DNA of 64,000 nucleotides, from positions 2,263,001 through 2,327,000 of the forward strand of contig NZ_CP049742.1 of assembly GCF_015482585.1 (NCBI RefSeq). Direction: 5' to 3'. Both the position numbers and the translations under genes were made by a program. Shown here piece after piece: positions 61,494-64,000 of the stretch (positions within the stretch are counted from its first letter, which is position 1; every line of letters starts with the position of its first letter). The notes beneath the pieces were generated by a model that was not told the origin of the DNA, ran no database searches, and saw only the letters and a program-made list of their open reading frames with translations. The stretch is from Mangrovibacillus cuniculi. Its GTDB lineage: Bacteria > Bacillota > Bacilli > Bacillales > R1DC41.

Positions 61494-63911
61494 ATGGCAA
61501 AGAAAAAGTTTAACTACTCATCTATCGTTCTATCTACTCTTGTATTAGCAATGTCTTCCTTCAGCGCTGGTGCCGGTGCTCAAGAGACTACTACTAGTAC
61601 TCCTCAAGAATTAGCTAAGCTGTACGGAAACATCAATGTTCAATCTTCCGCTCCAACTTCCGTAATCGTAGAATTAACTGCAGAATCTTTAGTAGAAGCT
61701 AAAACTAAAGGAAAATCACAAACACAAGGCAATCTAGCAAAAGAGCGTCAAAAAGTAAAAGATGCGGTAAAAAAAGCATCTAAATCTTCTAAAGTAAATA
61801 AAGAATACGACTATGTATTCTCTGGGTTCTCTGTAGAGCTTCCTGCTAGTGAAGTTCCTGCACTACTTGCTATTCCTGGTGTAAAAGCAGTTTATCCAAA
61901 TGTTGAGTATACAATTACTAGTACAGAAGGAACTGCTGTAAGCGCAGAAGAGTTCTCTCCTTTAATGGCAAATAGTGCACCATTCATTGGATCAAATGAT
62001 GCTTGGGAAGCAGGTTTCACTGGTAAAGGGGTAACAGTTGCAGTCCTTGATACTGGAGTAGATTATACTCATCCTGATTTAGACCAAGCTTTCGGAGATT
62101 ACAAGGGTTGGGATTTAGTAGATAACGATAACGATCCACAAGAAACGCCAGTTGGAGATTCACGTGGTGGAGCAACAACTCACGGTACACACGTAGCTGG
62201 AACTGTAGCAGCTGACGGTAAAATTAAAGGGGTTGCTCCAGATGCAACGTTACTTGCATACCGTGTTCTTGGACCAGGTGGAAGTGGATCGACAGAAAAT
62301 GTGGTGGCAGGTATTGAAAAAGCTGTAGAGGATGGCGCTGAAATTATGAACCTTTCTCTAGGTAATAGCTTAAATAACCCTGACTGGGCTACAAGTATTG
62401 CACTTGACTGGGCAATGGCTGAAGGTGTTGTGGCAGTAACGTCTAACGGAAACTCTGGTCCTAATAATTGGACAGTAGGATCTCCTGGTACTTCTCGTGA
62501 AGCGATTTCTGTTGGAGCAACTCAACTTCCATTTAACTTATATAATGCTGCTCTTACAACCGATGCTGGTACATATGATTCAGCTGAAATGATGGGATAC
62601 GCGGATTATAAAGACATGGAAGCACTTAACGGTCAAACATTAGAGCTTGTAGATGCAGGATTAGGACAAGCTGCTGACTTTGAAGGAAAAGATGTTAAAG
62701 GGAAAGTTGCATTAATTTCCCGTGGAGCTATTCCGTTCGTAGACAAAGCACAAGCTGCAAAAGATGCTGGTGCAGTAGCAGCGATTATTTACAATAGTTC
62801 TGCAGGTCAGATTCCATTTGTCATCCCTGGAATGGCAGTACCTACCGTGAAATTAACTCAAGAAGATGGACAGAAGCTTGTTGCTGATGTAAAAGCTGGA
62901 AATACAACTGTAAAACTAGATTTACCATACGCTGGTCAACAACCTGAGCTAGTAGCAGACTTCTCTTCTCGTGGTCCAGTTGTTGATACTTGGATGATCA
63001 AACCAGACGTTTCTGCTCCTGGTGTAGATATTGTAAGTACAGTTCCAGGTAATGGCTACGGTTCTAAACAAGGTACAAGTATGGCATCTCCTCACGTTGC
63101 TGGTGCGGCTGCGTTAATTTTAGAAGCTCATCCAACTTGGAACGTGGACGATGTGAAAGCTGCGTTAATGAATACTGCTGTGAATTTAGTAGATGCAGAA
63201 GGTAACGAGTATCCTCACAACACGCAAGGTGCAGGAAGTATTCGTCCATTAGATGCAATTAATACTACTACTCTAGTAACTCCTGGTAGCCATTCTTATG
63301 GAGTGTTTAGCAAGAACAAAGGTAAACAAGTGGAGAAACAACACTTTGAGTTGAAGAATCTATCAAATGAGCGTAAAACGTATACGTTCGATGTGAAGTT
63401 TGACGGTGAGCCTTCTGCTATCAAAGTTAAAGCAAGTAATAACTTAAAAGTAAATGCTGGTAAATCTCAAAAGGTTAACCTAAACGTGCAGGTTGATGCT
63501 AGTAAACTAGCTCCTGGTTACTATGAAGGAACGATCGTCGTATCTGACGGTGAGAGCACGTATGATCTTCCTACTATTTTATTTGTAAAAGAGCCTGATT
63601 ATCCTCGTGTATCTTCAGTTGGTGTTGCTGTAAATGCGGATGGTAGTCTTGAGCTTAGCGGCTATTTCCCTAATGGTGCGGAAACAGTAGAATGGTTCGT
63701 CTATTCATCTAACGCAGCTGGTTCTCCAGTTGCTTACCTAGGAGACGTTGGTGTATTTGAAAATGTTAGTGAAGGATTCCAAGGGTTTGAGTGGGATGGA
63801 ACGCTTACTAATGGCGTTAAGTTAGAAAAGGGTAAATACTACAATGTGTATGCTTATGCTACGTATAAAGGAGTTACTTCCCTAAGTGGTGGAAACTTCT
63901 TATATGAATAA
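61494..63911 (+). CDS. vpr: Minor extracellular serine protease Vpr (S8, PA domain)
   Basis: 805 residues, practically the length of B. subtilis Vpr (806). ATG 61494 follows GGGGAGAG. Signal peptide (KKKFNYSSIVLSTLVLAMSS), I9 propeptide about 55-142 with the family's VFSGFSVELPA and VYPNVEY. Catalytic residues D186 (VLDTGVD), H230 (THGTHVAG), N320 (SNGNSG) and S529 (GTSMASPH). A PA domain sits about 365-480 (GKVALISRGAIPFVDKAQAA). Long blocks match Vpr almost residue for residue from memory (GVAPDATLLAYRVLGPGGSG, DFSSRGPV and WMIKPD). The C-terminal beta domains end in the family's EWDGTLTNG. It is secreted; in B. subtilis Vpr also matures other exported proteins. Confidence 0.97.
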   Translation: MAKKKFNYSSIVLSTLVLAMSSFSAGAGAQETTTSTPQELAKLYGNINVQSSAPTSVIVELTAESLVEAKTKGKSQTQGNLAKERQKVKDAVKKASKSSKVNKEYDYVFSGFSVELPASEVPALLAIPGVKAVYPNVEYTITSTEGTAVSAEEFSPLMANSAPFIGSNDAWEAGFTGKGVTVAVLDTGVDYTHPDLDQAFGDYKGWDLVDNDNDPQETPVGDSRGGATTHGTHVAGTVAADGKIKGVAPDATLLAYRVLGPGGSGSTENVVAGIEKAVEDGAEIMNLSLGNSLNNPDWATSIALDWAMAEGVVAVTSNGNSGPNNWTVGSPGTSREAISVGATQLPFNLYNAALTTDAGTYDSAEMMGYADYKDMEALNGQTLELVDAGLGQAADFEGKDVKGKVALISRGAIPFVDKAQAAKDAGAVAAIIYNSSAGQIPFVIPGMAVPTVKLTQEDGQKLVADVKAGNTTVKLDLPYAGQQPELVADFSSRGPVVDTWMIKPDVSAPGVDIVSTVPGNGYGSKQGTSMASPHVAGAAALILEAHPTWNVDDVKAALMNTAVNLVDAEGNEYPHNTQGAGSIRPLDAINTTTLVTPGSHSYGVFSKNKGKQVEKQHFELKNLSNERKTYTFDVKFDGEPSAIKVKASNNLKVNAGKSQKVNLNVQVDASKLAPGYYEGTIVVSDGESTYDLPTILFVKEPDYPRVSSVGVAVNADGSLELSGYFPNGAETVEWFVYSSNAAGSPVAYLGDVGVFENVSEGFQGFEWDGTLTNGVKLEKGKYYNVYAYATYKGVTSLSGGNFLYE

Positions 63912-63925
63912 GTAGATAATTAGAC

Positions 63926-63966
63926 TACTCCGGGGTAGCTGCGGCTGCCTTGGGGTGGTTTTTTCT
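63926..63966 (+). terminator. Intrinsic terminator of vpr
   Basis: A sixteen-pair stem of ACTACTCCGGGGTAGC with GCTGCCTTGGGGTGGT (several G-U), followed by six T. Confidence 0.87.
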
Positions 63967-64000
63967 ATGTTTTCAAGAGGGTTATTCTCTCTTTCGCTTG

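Overview
The window looks like the chromosome of a low-GC, Gram-positive member of the Bacillaceae (Bacillota). The evidence is strong AGGAGG-type ribosome binding sites, frequent TTG and GTG starts, a very close relative of Bacillus subtilis Vpr (minor extracellular protease), an HBsu-type HU protein, and many exported proteins with SLH (S-layer homology) or 'copper amine oxidase N-terminal' (stalk) domains. No rRNA, tRNA, intact insertion sequence or CRISPR array was seen.

Layout. 1-10.1 kb: the 3'-cut end of a giant cell-envelope subtilase, three stalk-domain exported proteins, and an MBOAT/SGNH pair that probably O-acetylates a wall polymer. 10.3-27.5 kb: an accessory region bounded by two 93-base direct repeats (90 of 93 identical), each at the 3' end of an S-layer-like gene. 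It holds a 5'-truncated S-layer gene, a homing-endonuclease-associated-repeat protein, unknown membrane proteins, HU, an AbiH-like abortive-infection protein, a XerS-like recombinase, four further tyrosine recombinases forming a duplicated two-gene module, a dead GNAT gene, and an AT-rich two-gene unit whose first protein has a zinc ribbon and a HEPN-like motif. 27.5-44.9 kb: an envelope cluster with an S-layer protein, an NlpC/P60-SLH hydrolase, a subtilase-SLH, an SLH-SH3-amidase, a carboxypeptidase fused to a stalk domain, a PPC-domain subtilase, an L,D-transpeptidase and another SLH protein, plus a candidate structured small RNA. 45-53 kb: a DUF2339 membrane protein, a UvrD-type helicase, a MutS2-like ATPase without Smr domain, and a 42-base tandem repeat array. 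54-60 kb: a catabolic unit with an M20 amidase/carbamoylase, an AbgT transporter, an M20 amidohydrolase and a PucR-type regulator, with a 22-base perfect palindrome in the divergent intergenic region. The window ends with a 34-residue membrane peptide, an unknown membrane protein and vpr.

How the genes fit together. Four subtilases, a carboxypeptidase, two or three wall hydrolases and several SLH-anchored proteins suggest an organism that invests in surface proteolysis and wall remodelling, with the SLH proteins presumably held on a modified secondary polymer. The 10-27 kb island carries defence-like and recombination genes and is the most likely place for undescribed biology: the recombinase quartet with its own palindromic site, and the zinc ribbon-HEPN pair. 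All functional statements come from reading the sequence and from family knowledge; no database search was possible.
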